Of a stretch of 11,102 nucleotides of DNA, positions 1 to 5,945 are shown piece by piece. This stretch comes from Candidatus Zixiibacteriota bacterium (lineage in GTDB: Bacteria; Zixibacteria; MSB-5A5; SM1-73). Both the position numbers and the translations under genes were made by a program. The notes under the pieces are model-generated. The model saw only the letters and a list, made by a program, of their open reading frames with translations. It did not search any database and had not been told where the DNA came from. Positions within the stretch are counted from its first letter, which is position 1. Each line of letters begins with the position of its first letter. The stretch is from the NCBI GenBank assembly GCA_020341875.1, contig CP070839.1, positions 1,355,016 through 1,366,117 on the forward strand, given 5' to 3'.

Positions 1-580
1 AATCGCTGGTGAACTTCTCGCTGGTGACGTAGAGCACCTTGGTTCCCTCATAGGCGTCCCGGGCGTAGTGACCGATAGCCTGAACCAGGTGGGTCTTGCC
101 CAGTCCTACCCCGCCGTATATGTAGAGAGGATTGTACTTGGTCCTGCCGGGAGCCTCCCCCACGGCCAGAGCGGCTGCGTGAGCAAACTGATTGCTGTCT
201 CCAACCACGAACGCCTCGAAGGTGTACTTCCGATTCAACCCCATCTCTCCCGACGAAGTCTGGATAGAGTTGTTTCCTTTGGGTGGCTGATCGAAACTCA
301 TACTCATCTGAGGATGATAATCCTCTGAATCCTTGGAGACCTGAAAGGCCAGAGCGAAATCCTTTTGCGTCACCTCGCGCACGGCCTCCTTGATAACACC
401 CAGGTAGTGTTCCTGCAACCAGTCTGCTACGAACCTGTTGGGGACTGCCACCCTGAGCGATCCTTCCGGTGATGGGAGGCCCTTGGTTGCCTTCAGCCAG
501 GTGCAGAAGCTTTGCTTCCTCAATCGTCTGGCCAGGTGGGAAAGGCACTCTCCCCAAAGCTTTCCGTTATCAACTTCCAT
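1..580 (-). CDS. dnaA: Chromosomal replication initiator DnaA, N-terminal 193 residues (runs off the left edge)
   Basis: DnaA binds DnaA boxes at oriC, melts the origin and loads the replicative helicase. The frame reads from an ATG at 580 (minus strand) to the window edge without a stop. Residues 1-80 look like domain I, which contacts helicase and regulators (LWGECL, FCTWLK, ADWLQEHY). Residues 85-115 are a short variable linker. The AAA+ domain opens at about 115 with LNRKYTFEAFVVGDSNQFAHAAA and carries the Walker A motif GGVGLGKTH at 146-154, with the lysine at 152. An AAGGACGAGG stretch lies about 8 nt upstream of the start. The gene is divergent from rpmH across the candidate origin. 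The rest of the ATPase domain and the DNA-binding domain IV lie outside the window. A box-like TTTTCAACA upstream (658-666) would fit autoregulation, which is inference. Confidence 0.97.
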   Translation of the reverse strand, partial: MEVDNGKLWGECLSHLARRLRKQSFCTWLKATKGLPSPEGSLRVAVPNRFVADWLQEHYLGVIKEAVREVTQKDFALAFQVSKDSEDYHPQMSMSFDQPPKGNNSIQTSSGEMGLNRKYTFEAFVVGDSNQFAHAAALAVGEAPGRTKYNPLYIYGGVGLGKTHLVQAIGHYARDAYEGTKVLYVTSEKFTSD

Positions 581-657
581 GTTGTGCGCCTCGTCCTTCT
601 TACTCGGAGTTTTCCTCCGGTTGAACTGTTCGTCGTCAACAACAAACAACTCACATT

Positions 658-666
658 TGTTGAAAA
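658..666 (-). promoter_or_regulatory. Inverted DnaA-box-like site TTTTCAACA
   Basis: On the minus strand this reads TTTTCAACA, one change from the TTTTCCACA sites at 725 and 799. It lies 78 bp upstream of the dnaA start, where dnaA autoregulatory boxes are often found. A single degenerate 9-mer can arise by chance. Confidence 0.25.
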
Positions 667-724
667 CCTGTAATCTTGTGATAAAGATAGAATTATGGGG
701 CCTTCAATGCCCTAAAGTGGGAGG

Positions 725-733
725 TTTTCCACA
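725..733 (+). promoter_or_regulatory. DnaA-box-like site TTTTCCACA
   Basis: The 9-mer TTTTCCACA differs from TTATCCACA at the third base. The same 9-mer recurs at 799-807, in the same orientation and 74 bp away, within the dnaA upstream region. Confidence 0.5.
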
Positions 734-798
734 ATCTGGCCTTGAGTTTCGACTCCCCTTACCTTCTCATTCCTATGGACTTGCAAAAGTTGCACAGA

Positions 799-818
799 TT
801 TTCCACATCTTATTAACA
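799..818 (+). promoter_or_regulatory. DnaA-box-like pair: TTTTCCACA and TTATTAACA
   Basis: An exact second copy of TTTTCCACA (799-807) is followed after 2 bp by TTATTAACA (810-818), which has one mismatch to TTATNCACA. Tandem same-strand boxes at this spacing are common next to unwinding elements. Actual DnaA binding is inferred. Confidence 0.45.
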
Positions 819-1034
819 GATAATCACTTACGAAGTGTCACTGACAATAATACTCCCCCGGTTCTATCTTGTCAAGTGTTTTTCTGAAGTCACCGAAAGA
901 AAATTATAAGTTGCACGACGTGACCCTCTTAGAGAACGCGATAAGGAACTCACAAACAAAACCTATCTGGTATTCATCGCGCCAACGCACAAGTCCCTGG
1001 TTTGGCAGACTGATTTTCTCTATTGCGTTTTTCG

Positions 1035-1060
1035 ATATGAGATTACAATATGAGATTGTT
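1035..1060 (+). repeat. Two tandem 13-bp direct repeats (ATATGAGATT + 3 nt)
   Basis: ATATGAGATT occurs at 1035-1044 and again at 1048-1057, followed by ACA and GTT respectively, so the repeat period is 13 bp. The block is AT-rich and lies between the candidate DnaA boxes and the rpmH promoter. It could be part of a duplex-unwinding element, in the manner of the E. coli 13-mers although the sequence is unrelated. It could also be a tandem regulator site. It has no assigned function. Confidence 0.5.
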
Positions 1061-1196
1061 CCCGTATAGTTAAAGTACTCCGATTATGGAGTCGGTTCTC
1101 CGGATCAACCGGGGGAAGAGGTACTTTGGGTTTTGGTGTCCCGGGTCGGTGAGGCCACAAGCGGCGGTGCCCTGAGCACTCAAGGGGACTTTTCGC

Positions 1197-1225
1197 TTGA
1201 CGAAGGTTAAGAAGTCGTGTATATT
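1197..1225 (+). promoter_or_regulatory. Sigma-70-type promoter for rpmH-rnpA
   Basis: TTGACG (-35, 1197-1202), a 17-bp spacer and TATATT (-10, 1220-1225) sit just upstream of rpmH. The predicted start of transcription is near 1232, giving a leader of about 35 nt that contains the GGAGGAG ribosome binding sequence. It probably drives rpmH, rnpA, yidD and yidC together. Confidence 0.7.
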
Positions 1226-1266
1226 CCAATCTTGACTGAAACCGGAGGAGCAAGAAGGGAGAAAGA

Positions 1267-1413
1267 ATGAAAAGGACATTTCAACCGTCAAACGTGAAGA
1301 GAGCCAGGGATCACGGCTTCCGAAAAAGAATGTCGACCAAAGCGGGAAGGAAAATTCTGAAAAGACGACGGGCCAAGAAGAGAACCCGGTTGGCTGTACA
1401 GGTTAATAAATGA
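1267..1413 (+). CDS. rpmH: 50S ribosomal protein L34
   Basis: L34 is a small, very basic protein of the large ribosomal subunit. The 48-residue product begins MKRTFQPSNVKRARDHGFRKRM and continues STKAGRKILKRRRAKKR, the diagnostic L34 sequence, at normal family length. Upstream is a purine-rich stretch with GGAGGAG and AAGGGAG (about 1244-1261), and the TTGACG/TATATT promoter lies 42 bp upstream of the ATG. The last codons overlap the rnpA start by 4 nt (ATGA), which implies translational coupling. The rpmH-rnpA pair next to dnaA is the ancestral arrangement. Confidence 0.97.
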   Translation: MKRTFQPSNVKRARDHGFRKRMSTKAGRKILKRRRAKKRTRLAVQVNK

Positions 1414-1784
1414 TCTCTGAGATGGGAACCTGCCCCAGGGTGGGAAAGGACGGCTTCTCCAAGGGTGTTAGAGTAAAAAAGCCGATCGAATTCCAGCGAA
1501 TAATGCTTAAGGGAGCCAAAAGGAGGGGTCGAAGCCTGGCGCTCTACCGCTTGCAGGGAACTGAAGGACAGAGGTTTGGAATAAAGATTGGCCGGGGCAC
1601 AAAAAGCGCGGTGGTCAGGAATAATCTCAAGCGGGTGATAAGGGAGTTTTTGAGGAAGAACAAAGACAGGTTTGCCGAGGATGAAAGTGTGGTGGTGGTG
1701 TGTAGGGCCCCGACAGAGGCTGTGAATCCCGGACAATTAAGAGAGGAGCTGGCCAGCCTGATTCGGTGCGGAAAGGCAAGCTGA
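1410..1784 (+). CDS. rnpA: Ribonuclease P protein component
   Basis: The RNase P protein binds the catalytic RNA and helps cleave the 5' leader from pre-tRNA. The 124-residue product carries the signature RNR region at about residues 61-79: GRGTKSAVVRNNLKRVIRE, with R70, N71, K74, R75 and R78. It also has the central FQRIMLKGAKRRGRSLALY strand region at about 28-46. The ATG at 1410 overlaps the rpmH stop (ATGA), the usual coupled arrangement, so I keep this start. The ATG four codons later is an alternative. The first 18 or so residues before GVRVKKPIEF are longer than in minimal family members. A poorly conserved N-terminal extension of this sort is common. Confidence 0.95.
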   Translation: MISEMGTCPRVGKDGFSKGVRVKKPIEFQRIMLKGAKRRGRSLALYRLQGTEGQRFGIKIGRGTKSAVVRNNLKRVIREFLRKNKDRFAEDESVVVVCRAPTEAVNPGQLREELASLIRCGKAS

Positions 1785-1818
1785 GCAGGGCTGAGTTCTC
1801 GCCCAGCGACGAAATCTG

Positions 1819-2085
1819 ATGGCAGACTTAAGGGAAGTCGTTCCGAAAAGAGCTATTCCGGGGATAGGACGCGGGATCAGTCGCCTGGTCATCTTGATGA
1901 TCCGGTTCTACCAGGTCACACTTCGATTCTTCTTTCCTCCATCCTGTCGATTCCATCCCTCCTGCTCCGAGTATGCTATCGAAGCTCTCAGAAGATTCGG
2001 TCTTCTAAAAGGGGGATGGCTCTCGGTGAGAAGACTGTCTCGATGCCATCCGTTCAACCCCGGCGGGTTTGATCCGTTGCCCTAA
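1819..2085 (+). CDS. yidD: Membrane protein insertion efficiency factor YidD
   Basis: YidD is a small membrane-associated protein that helps YidC-dependent insertion of inner-membrane proteins. The 88-residue product shows the family signature: IRFYQVTLRFFFPPSCRFHPSCSEYAIEALRRFGLLKG, then RLSRCHPFNPGGFDPLP at the C terminus. The conserved cysteines of CRFHPSC are at about 50 and 56, and another lies in RCHPF. The start is uncertain: the ATG at 1819 gives an N-terminal extension of about 20 residues over typical members and has no strong Shine-Dalgarno. The internal ATG at 1897 would remove part of the amphipathic N-terminal helix. It lies 34 bp after rnpA and 35 bp before yidC, in the standard order. 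Confidence 0.93.
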   Translation: MADLREVVPKRAIPGIGRGISRLVILMIRFYQVTLRFFFPPSCRFHPSCSEYAIEALRRFGLLKGGWLSVRRLSRCHPFNPGGFDPLP

Positions 2086-2120
2086 ACTTAGCCAACCGGC
2101 TCATACTACAGGAGATCTTT

Positions 2121-3836
2121 GTGGACAAAAGGACGATCATCGGCTTCATCCTGATAGGATTGATCATAATCCTCTATCCGCTGTACATGGAATGGATGAC
2201 CGGAGGGAAGAAGGTCCAGGAGGCTCCGGTTGAGCCACAGGCGGAGGTTGATACCGTCCGGAGAGCCCCAATCCCGGTCGAAGAGGCAAAAGAGATTCCC
2301 CCGGCAGAGTCAGAAGTTCAGGCAGCGGGACTGGCGCTCGTTGACACACTGGAAGATGAGAAGACGGTACGTGTGGAGACGGAGCTGTACACGGCGGTGC
2401 TCTCCTCCAAGGGAGGGGTACTGCAGAGTTTTGCTCTGAAAAAGTACCAGCACTGGGAGGGTGGGGAGATTGAGCTGCTGCCTTCTGATCCCACCCGTTC
2501 GTCGCTGAACCTGAGTTTCCCGGACAGCAATATCAGCCTGATGAGCTTCAACTTTCGTGTTGATCGGGAGAAGCTAACACTTGACCGGGGTGCTCCGAGC
2601 GGATCGGTCAACTTCACCCTGACGACTCAATCAGGCGTTGAGATAGTGAAGAGATATCAGTTCTTTGACCATAGATACGATTTTGAGTTGGAGTTTGAGA
2701 TCCGGGGATCGGGCCGGTTGGATTTCGGGAGAAAGTACCTTTTGGGGTGGGCTTCCGGTCTGAATTCCACCGAAAGCAATAGAAAGGACGATCTGGGTTA
2801 CTTCTCGGCCTACTCCATGATGGGCACCGAGCTTTCCGAAGTTAAGAAGTTCGATCAACCCGAGGGACCCGAGGTCTGGACGCTCCAGGAGGAAGCCTTC
2901 GGGCAGACCGGGTGGGTGGCCACCCGCACCAAGTATTTTGTTGCCGCGGTGGTGCCGCTCTCCAGGAAGGGCACGGGATTCTCCGCCTTCGGCAGGAGGA
3001 GCATCACCGTCCGGGAAGGTGAGGAAGTCGAGAACAAGAACATCGGCGTATCCCTGGAGATTCCCCTGGAGAGGACGGTCGGCCTGAAGGACAGATTCAT
3101 GGTCTACGTCGGCCCCATCCATTACCAGACCCTGAAGGGATACGGGGTGGGCTTAGACCGGATCGTGAACTTAGGCTGGAAGATCATCCGCCCCTTCTCC
3201 ATCGGGATCTTGTGGCTGTTTGTCCAACTGCACAAGATAATCCCCAACTACGGGCTGGTGATAATTCTCTTCACCATATTGATGAAGGCCGTTTTCCATC
3301 CGCTGAGCCGCAAGAGCACCAAAGCCACCCTCAGGATGCAGGAACTTCAGCCGAAGCTGGCGGCATTGAAGGAAAAGCACAAAAAGGAGCCCGCCCGTCT
3401 TAATCAGGAAACCATGAAGCTTTACAAGCAGTCGGGAGTCAATCCTCTAGGCGGATGTCTTCCCCTGCTCTTCCAGATGCCGGTTTTCTACGGGCTCTTC
3501 GTGCTCTTCCGCAGCACAATAGAGCTGCGCGGGGCCAAGTTTATCCTGAGGCTCAAAGACCTCTCGCAGATGGACCCCTATTACGTTCTTCCTGTGGTGA
3601 TGGCGGGAACCATGTTCTGGCAGCAGAAGATCACCATCAAGGACCCCAAGCAGGCCATGCTGGTCTACTTCATGCCCGTTCTCTTCTTTTTCTTCTTCTT
3701 CAAGTTCCCAGCCGGGCTGACCCTCTACTGGACCATGTTCAACATTCTCTCACTGATAGAAACTTACTACTTTAAGAGCAAGGGTTTGCACCCGTCGTCT
3801 CTGAAAGCACAACCCGCGCCGGTGAAAGCTCGATAG
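2121..3836 (+). CDS. yidC: Membrane protein insertase YidC (Oxa1 family)
   Basis: YidC inserts and folds inner-membrane proteins, alone or with SecYEG. The 571-residue product is a full-length Gram-negative-type YidC. TM1 is at about 4-24 (IIGFILIGLIIILYPLY), and a large periplasmic beta-domain spans about 75-340. A second helix lies near 360-395 (IGILWLFVQLHKIIPNYGLVIILFTILMKAVFHPLSRK). A cytoplasmic hairpin follows, containing LRMQELQPKL; Arg405 aligns with the conserved groove arginine. Then come GVNPLGGCLPLLFQMPVFYGLF and the final helices, with KFPAGLTLYWTMFNILSLIETYYF. A seven-Phe run sits in the penultimate helix. The start is GTG, with AGGAG 6 nt upstream (2110-2114). The stop codon is immediately followed by a small palindromic element. 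The expected downstream mnmE is missing. Confidence 0.97.
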   Translation: MDKRTIIGFILIGLIIILYPLYMEWMTGGKKVQEAPVEPQAEVDTVRRAPIPVEEAKEIPPAESEVQAAGLALVDTLEDEKTVRVETELYTAVLSSKGGVLQSFALKKYQHWEGGEIELLPSDPTRSSLNLSFPDSNISLMSFNFRVDREKLTLDRGAPSGSVNFTLTTQSGVEIVKRYQFFDHRYDFELEFEIRGSGRLDFGRKYLLGWASGLNSTESNRKDDLGYFSAYSMMGTELSEVKKFDQPEGPEVWTLQEEAFGQTGWVATRTKYFVAAVVPLSRKGTGFSAFGRRSITVREGEEVENKNIGVSLEIPLERTVGLKDRFMVYVGPIHYQTLKGYGVGLDRIVNLGWKIIRPFSIGILWLFVQLHKIIPNYGLVIILFTILMKAVFHPLSRKSTKATLRMQELQPKLAALKEKHKKEPARLNQETMKLYKQSGVNPLGGCLPLLFQMPVFYGLFVLFRSTIELRGAKFILRLKDLSQMDPYYVLPVVMAGTMFWQQKITIKDPKQAMLVYFMPVLFFFFFFKFPAGLTLYWTMFNILSLIETYYFKSKGLHPSSLKAQPAPVKAR

Positions 3837-3838
3837 GT

Positions 3839-3871
3839 CAACGGCATGAACCGTGCGATTCATGCCAGCGG
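3839..3871 (+). repeat. Small palindromic element, copy 1 (21-bp core with 6-bp flanking near-repeats)
   Basis: The hairpin at 3843-3866 has arms GGCATGAACC and GATTCATGCC around GTGC, paired except at one position. The core (3845-3865) is flanked by CAACGG (3839-3844) and CAGCGG (3866-3871), a 5/6 direct repeat. It belongs to the family also seen at 5778, 5954 and 10919. It begins three bases after the yidC stop codon. The 13 bp GATAGGTCAACGG on its left is identical to the left flank of copy 2. Confidence 0.7.
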
Positions 3872-3912
3872 ACTTGTCCTGAAGGATTGAGCGGATTCAA
3901 CGGATCACGTAG

Positions 3913-3938
3913 AACCTAGGCGGGGCGCTGGTTTTTTT
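3913..3938 (+). terminator. Probable Rho-independent terminator after yidC
   Basis: AACC pairs with GGTT and GCG with CGC around a GGG loop, with a TAG/T internal bulge, followed by a run of seven T (3932-3938). It would end the rpmH-yidC transcript about 80 bp after the yidC stop. The bulge makes the stem weaker than a canonical one. Confidence 0.5.
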
Positions 3939-3939
3939 G

Positions 3940-3969
3940 TTGCCTGACAGGGGTGTCCCTGCGTATTCT
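3940..3969 (+). promoter_or_regulatory. Possible promoter with spacer palindrome, upstream of the 4064 gene
   Basis: TTGCCT (3940-3945), an 18-bp spacer and TATTCT (3964-3969) resemble a weak sigma-70 promoter. The spacer holds an inverted repeat, CAGGG-GTGT-CCCTG (3948-3961), that could be a repressor site. It directly follows the terminator and lies about 95 bp before the gene. Both hexamers are imperfect. Confidence 0.3.
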
Positions 3970-4063
3970 AGATTTGGAACCTATGGCGTGAGGCAGACCG
4001 GCTCCTGCCGGTATCCTGACATCCTTTTGGATTAAGGTCGAACGCAGCATCGAGGTGACTCTA

Positions 4064-5338
4064 ATGCGCAGATTCTTTCTAACAACCGCTCTATTCTGTC
4101 TTTTTCTTCTAGTTTGTTTTTCGGTCTCCCGGGCTGACAAGATCTTAATCTACATGGACCTGGGGCAGTCGGACCATCTCAAGGCTTATGGGGTGGCTTA
4201 TTGGGTTTTGGAGCAGGGATACAATGTGGAGTGGCTGTTAAACTACCGCGGGGGCTCGTTTATGGCCGATGCCGGTGAGGCGCTGGTCGACATTTGCAGG
4301 CTGAGGGGGGTGGCCTTCAGCGTGATAGATCTCTCCCAGGCGGGATCTATTTACAGGGAGATTGAGGAGAACAACATGGAGATGGTGCTTTTGGAGAAGG
4401 CGCCGGCCATCGCCATCTATTCTCCACCCAACAAGGAGCCCTGGGATGATGCCGTCACCCTGGCTTTGACCTACGCGGAGATACCCTACACCACCCTGTG
4501 GGATGAGGAGGTCTTAAGGGGGGAGTTGGAGAAGTATGACTGGCTTCATCTGCACCATGAGGATTTTACCGGACAGTATGGGAAGTTCTATCGTTCCTTC
4601 AGAAACGCTCTCTGGTACAAGCAGGAGGTTGCCACCTCCGAGCTCATGGCCAGGAAGCTGGGGTTCAGAAAGGTGCCGGACGAGAAGAGGATGGTTGCCC
4701 GCGCCATCAAGGACTATGCGGCCCGGGGAGGATTCCTCTTCGCCATGTGCTCGGCCACCGAGACTCTGGATATCGCGTTTTCAGCCGAGGGGGTGGACAT
4801 CGTTCCCCAGGAACTGGACGGAGATCCCATGGACCCGGATTGGCCGGAGAGGCTGGATTATTCGAAATGCCTGGCCTTTACTGACTTTGAGGTGTCAACC
4901 GATGCCAACAAGTATGAGCACTCCAACATAGACACCGGGCCTGATAAGGCTGCAGAGCGCATGGGTTTGGAATCGGATTATTTCACCCTTTTCGATTTCT
5001 CGGCCAAGCTCGACCCGGTGCCAACCATGCTGGTGCAGAATCACGTTTCGGTGGTGAAAGGATTCATGGGGCAGAACACAGCCTATCGGAAGAGCCTGTT
5101 GAAAAAATACGTGACCATCATGGGAGAGACCGAAGGTAAAGATGAGGTCAAATATATCCACGGCAACATCGGCAGAGGCACCTGGACTTTCTTGGGCGGG
5201 CACGACCCGGAGGATTACCAGCACATGGTGGGCGACCCGCCGACGGATCTGAGCCTGCATAAAAGCTCTCCCGGATACCGGTTGATACTGAATAACATTT
5301 TGTTCCCAGCGGCGAAGAAGAAAGAAAGGAAGACTTGA
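4064..5338 (+). CDS. Exported protein of a conserved family often labelled 'asparagine synthetase B'; function unknown
   Basis: The 424-residue product has an N-terminal signal peptide (MRRFFLTTALFCLFLLVCFSVSRA, cleavage likely after A24), so it probably acts outside the cytoplasm. From memory, it closely matches a strongly conserved Bacteroidetes/FCB family annotated 'asparagine synthetase B'. Shared blocks include HLKAYGVAYWVL, WLLNYRGGSF, EKAPAIAIYSP, LHLHHEDFTGQYG (162-174), FLFAMCSATETLDIA (Cys229), GRGTWTFLGGHDPEDYQH (H380, E383) and SPGYRLILNNILFPAAKKK. The mature protein does not begin with the catalytic Cys of Ntn amidotransferases, and I see no ATP-pyrophosphatase SGGxDS loop, so the label looks wrong. 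Cys229 plus H380/E383 could suggest a class-I-glutamine-amidotransferase-like fold; this is inference. I chose the ATG at 4064 because GAGGTG lies at optimal spacing; the in-frame GTG at 4055 lies inside that Shine-Dalgarno. Confidence 0.85.
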   Translation: MRRFFLTTALFCLFLLVCFSVSRADKILIYMDLGQSDHLKAYGVAYWVLEQGYNVEWLLNYRGGSFMADAGEALVDICRLRGVAFSVIDLSQAGSIYREIEENNMEMVLLEKAPAIAIYSPPNKEPWDDAVTLALTYAEIPYTTLWDEEVLRGELEKYDWLHLHHEDFTGQYGKFYRSFRNALWYKQEVATSELMARKLGFRKVPDEKRMVARAIKDYAARGGFLFAMCSATETLDIAFSAEGVDIVPQELDGDPMDPDWPERLDYSKCLAFTDFEVSTDANKYEHSNIDTGPDKAAERMGLESDYFTLFDFSAKLDPVPTMLVQNHVSVVKGFMGQNTAYRKSLLKKYVTIMGETEGKDEVKYIHGNIGRGTWTFLGGHDPEDYQHMVGDPPTDLSLHKSSPGYRLILNNILFPAAKKKERKT

Positions 5339-5341
5339 AAT

Positions 5342-5360
5342 CCCCCTTTTTCAAAGGGGG
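5342..5360 (+). repeat. Perfect hairpin CCCCCTTT / AAAGGGGG just after the 4064 gene
   Basis: Eight-base arms CCCCCTTT (5342-5349) and AAAGGGGG (5353-5360) surround a TTC loop, starting 4 bp after the stop codon. The context GAAATCCCCC recurs at about 7491 without the second arm. No T run follows, so it resembles an intergenic palindromic repeat more than a terminator, though it could pause or protect transcripts. The 130-bp spacer after it also folds (GTCGGG at 5401 with CCCGAC at 5428). Confidence 0.5.
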
Positions 5361-5468
5361 GCCGAGGAGGATTCATCTTTTATGGTTGGCAGGCCGGTTG
5401 GTCGGGTTCACCCTGAAGGGCATCTTGCCCGACCGCAGTGTCCCGTAGTTCAGCACAGAGACTAAGAG

Positions 5469-5738
5469 ATGAAAAAACACAAGATCAAGGTAAGGGTCGT
5501 AAAGATCCTCGAAAAAGGCACATGCCCTGACGGTTTGAAGGTGGGGGATGAATTCGTCTTTGACCGTCTGCCCCCTCCCAACTTCTGCCACTGGGCCTAC
5601 TACTCCATTCTTCCCTTCGTTACCGCTTTAAGATTTGGCGGCAACATTCCCTGGGAGGAAAAAGAGGGTACCTGCCGCCTCTGCTGCCCCGACCCTGACA
5701 ACCCGGTGGTCTTCGAGATCAGCCGGGTAGAAGAATGA
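5469..5738 (+). CDS. Small Cys-rich protein of the TIGR04076 family
   Basis: This is an 89-residue cytoplasmic protein with no signal or membrane segment. It shows the layout I associate with TIGR04076 proteins: an N-terminal strand KIKVRVVKIL, then TCPDGLKVGDEFVFD, the core NFCHWAYYSILPFVTALRFGGNIPWE, and a C-terminal CRLCCPDPDNPVVFEISRVEE. Five cysteines (19, 40, 69, 72, 73) suggest metal or redox chemistry, but this is inference; the family has no established function. The Shine-Dalgarno is weak (AGAG near the ATG). It lies 130 bp after the exported protein, too far for a tight operon. A structured spacer precedes it and a palindrome-rich region follows. Confidence 0.85.
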   Translation: MKKHKIKVRVVKILEKGTCPDGLKVGDEFVFDRLPPPNFCHWAYYSILPFVTALRFGGNIPWEEKEGTCRLCCPDPDNPVVFEISRVEE

Positions 5739-5777
5739 TCACAGCCAGACGAAGAACACGTTGTTGATGAGATAGGT

Positions 5778-5810
5778 CAACGGCACGAACCATACTGTTC
5801 ATGCCAACGG
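5778..5810 (+). repeat. Small palindromic element, copy 2 (exact 6-bp direct repeats CAACGG)
   Basis: The hairpin at 5782-5805 has arms GGCACGAACC and TGTTCATGCC around ATAC. The 21-bp core (5784-5804) is bounded by CAACGG on the left (5778-5783) and an exact CAACGG on the right (5805-5810). The loop ATAC is shared with copy 3. The left flank GATAGGTCAACGG is shared with copy 1 after yidC. Confidence 0.75.
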
Positions 5811-5822
5811 GTCAAACCGATG

Positions 5823-5841
5823 AAACGGACGACATCCGTTT
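5823..5841 (+). repeat. Inverted repeat AAACGGA / TCCGTTT
   Basis: Seven-base perfect arms (5823-5829 and 5835-5841) surround CGACA. It lies 12 bp after element copy 2, in a run of CGGA-type words. Function unknown. Confidence 0.4.
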
Positions 5842-5853
5842 GATCCGTCCAGA

Positions 5854-5887
5854 CGGACGCCCCCGGACAGGCCCGTATGGGCGTCCG
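5854..5887 (+). repeat. Inverted repeat CGGACGCCC / GGGCGTCCG with an inner GCCC-GTAT-GGGC hairpin
   Basis: Nine-base perfect arms (5854-5862 and 5879-5887) surround 16 nt. An alternative inner hairpin, GCCC-GTAT-GGGC (5871-5882), extends outward to GGAC/GTCC with a 2-nt bulge. The GTAT loop is the complement of the ATAC loop of the small elements, so this could be a degenerate inverted copy. It lacks clear flanking direct repeats. Confidence 0.4.
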
Positions 5888-5898
5888 TGCGCTCCATC

Positions 5899-5940
5899 CG
5901 TTGACCGTTTGGATTTGAGAAAGACAAAGAGCGGTCAACG
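5899..5940 (+). repeat. Inverted repeat CGTTGACCG / CGGTCAACG
   Basis: Nine-base perfect arms (5899-5907 and 5932-5940) surround a 24-nt loop. The right arm contains GGTCAACG, the same word that forms the left flank of element copies 1 and 2. Confidence 0.45.
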
Positions 5941-5945
5941 CAATG

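Larger units (their letters stand above)
581..1080. other. Candidate chromosomal replication origin (oriC) between dnaA and rpmH
   Basis: This non-coding stretch lies between dnaA and the rpmH-rnpA-yidC cluster, which is the usual oriC position in many bacteria. It is clearly more AT-rich than the flanking genes. It contains two exact TTTTCCACA sites (725-733 and 799-807), a one-mismatch TTATTAACA (810-818), an inverted TTTTCAACA (658-666) and a pair of 13-bp direct repeats (1035-1060). TTTTCCACA is one mismatch from the classical TTATCCACA box and is the box described for some cyanobacteria. No perfect TTATNCACA was found and the boxes are few. The call therefore rests mainly on position plus the box cluster. 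I see no gene here. Confidence 0.5.

Noticed and set aside
1023..1049. TTGCGT and TACAAT as a promoter upstream of rpmH
   Set aside because: The spacing is only 15 bp and a much better promoter lies at 1197-1225.
1311..1736. A long open frame on the minus strand opposite rpmH and rnpA
   Set aside because: It is antisense to two certain genes and its protein resembles nothing; codon pattern follows the real genes.
5382..5465. A 27-codon frame starting ATG at 5382 with GAGGAGG upstream
   Set aside because: Too short, no recognisable product, overlaps folding sequence, and the spacing to the purine stretch is long.
5865..5886. Possible inverted copy of the small element (GGAC, GCCC-GTAT-GGGC, GTCC)
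   Set aside because: The loop matches, but the stem has a bulge and the flanks are not duplicated; kept only as a plain inverted repeat.
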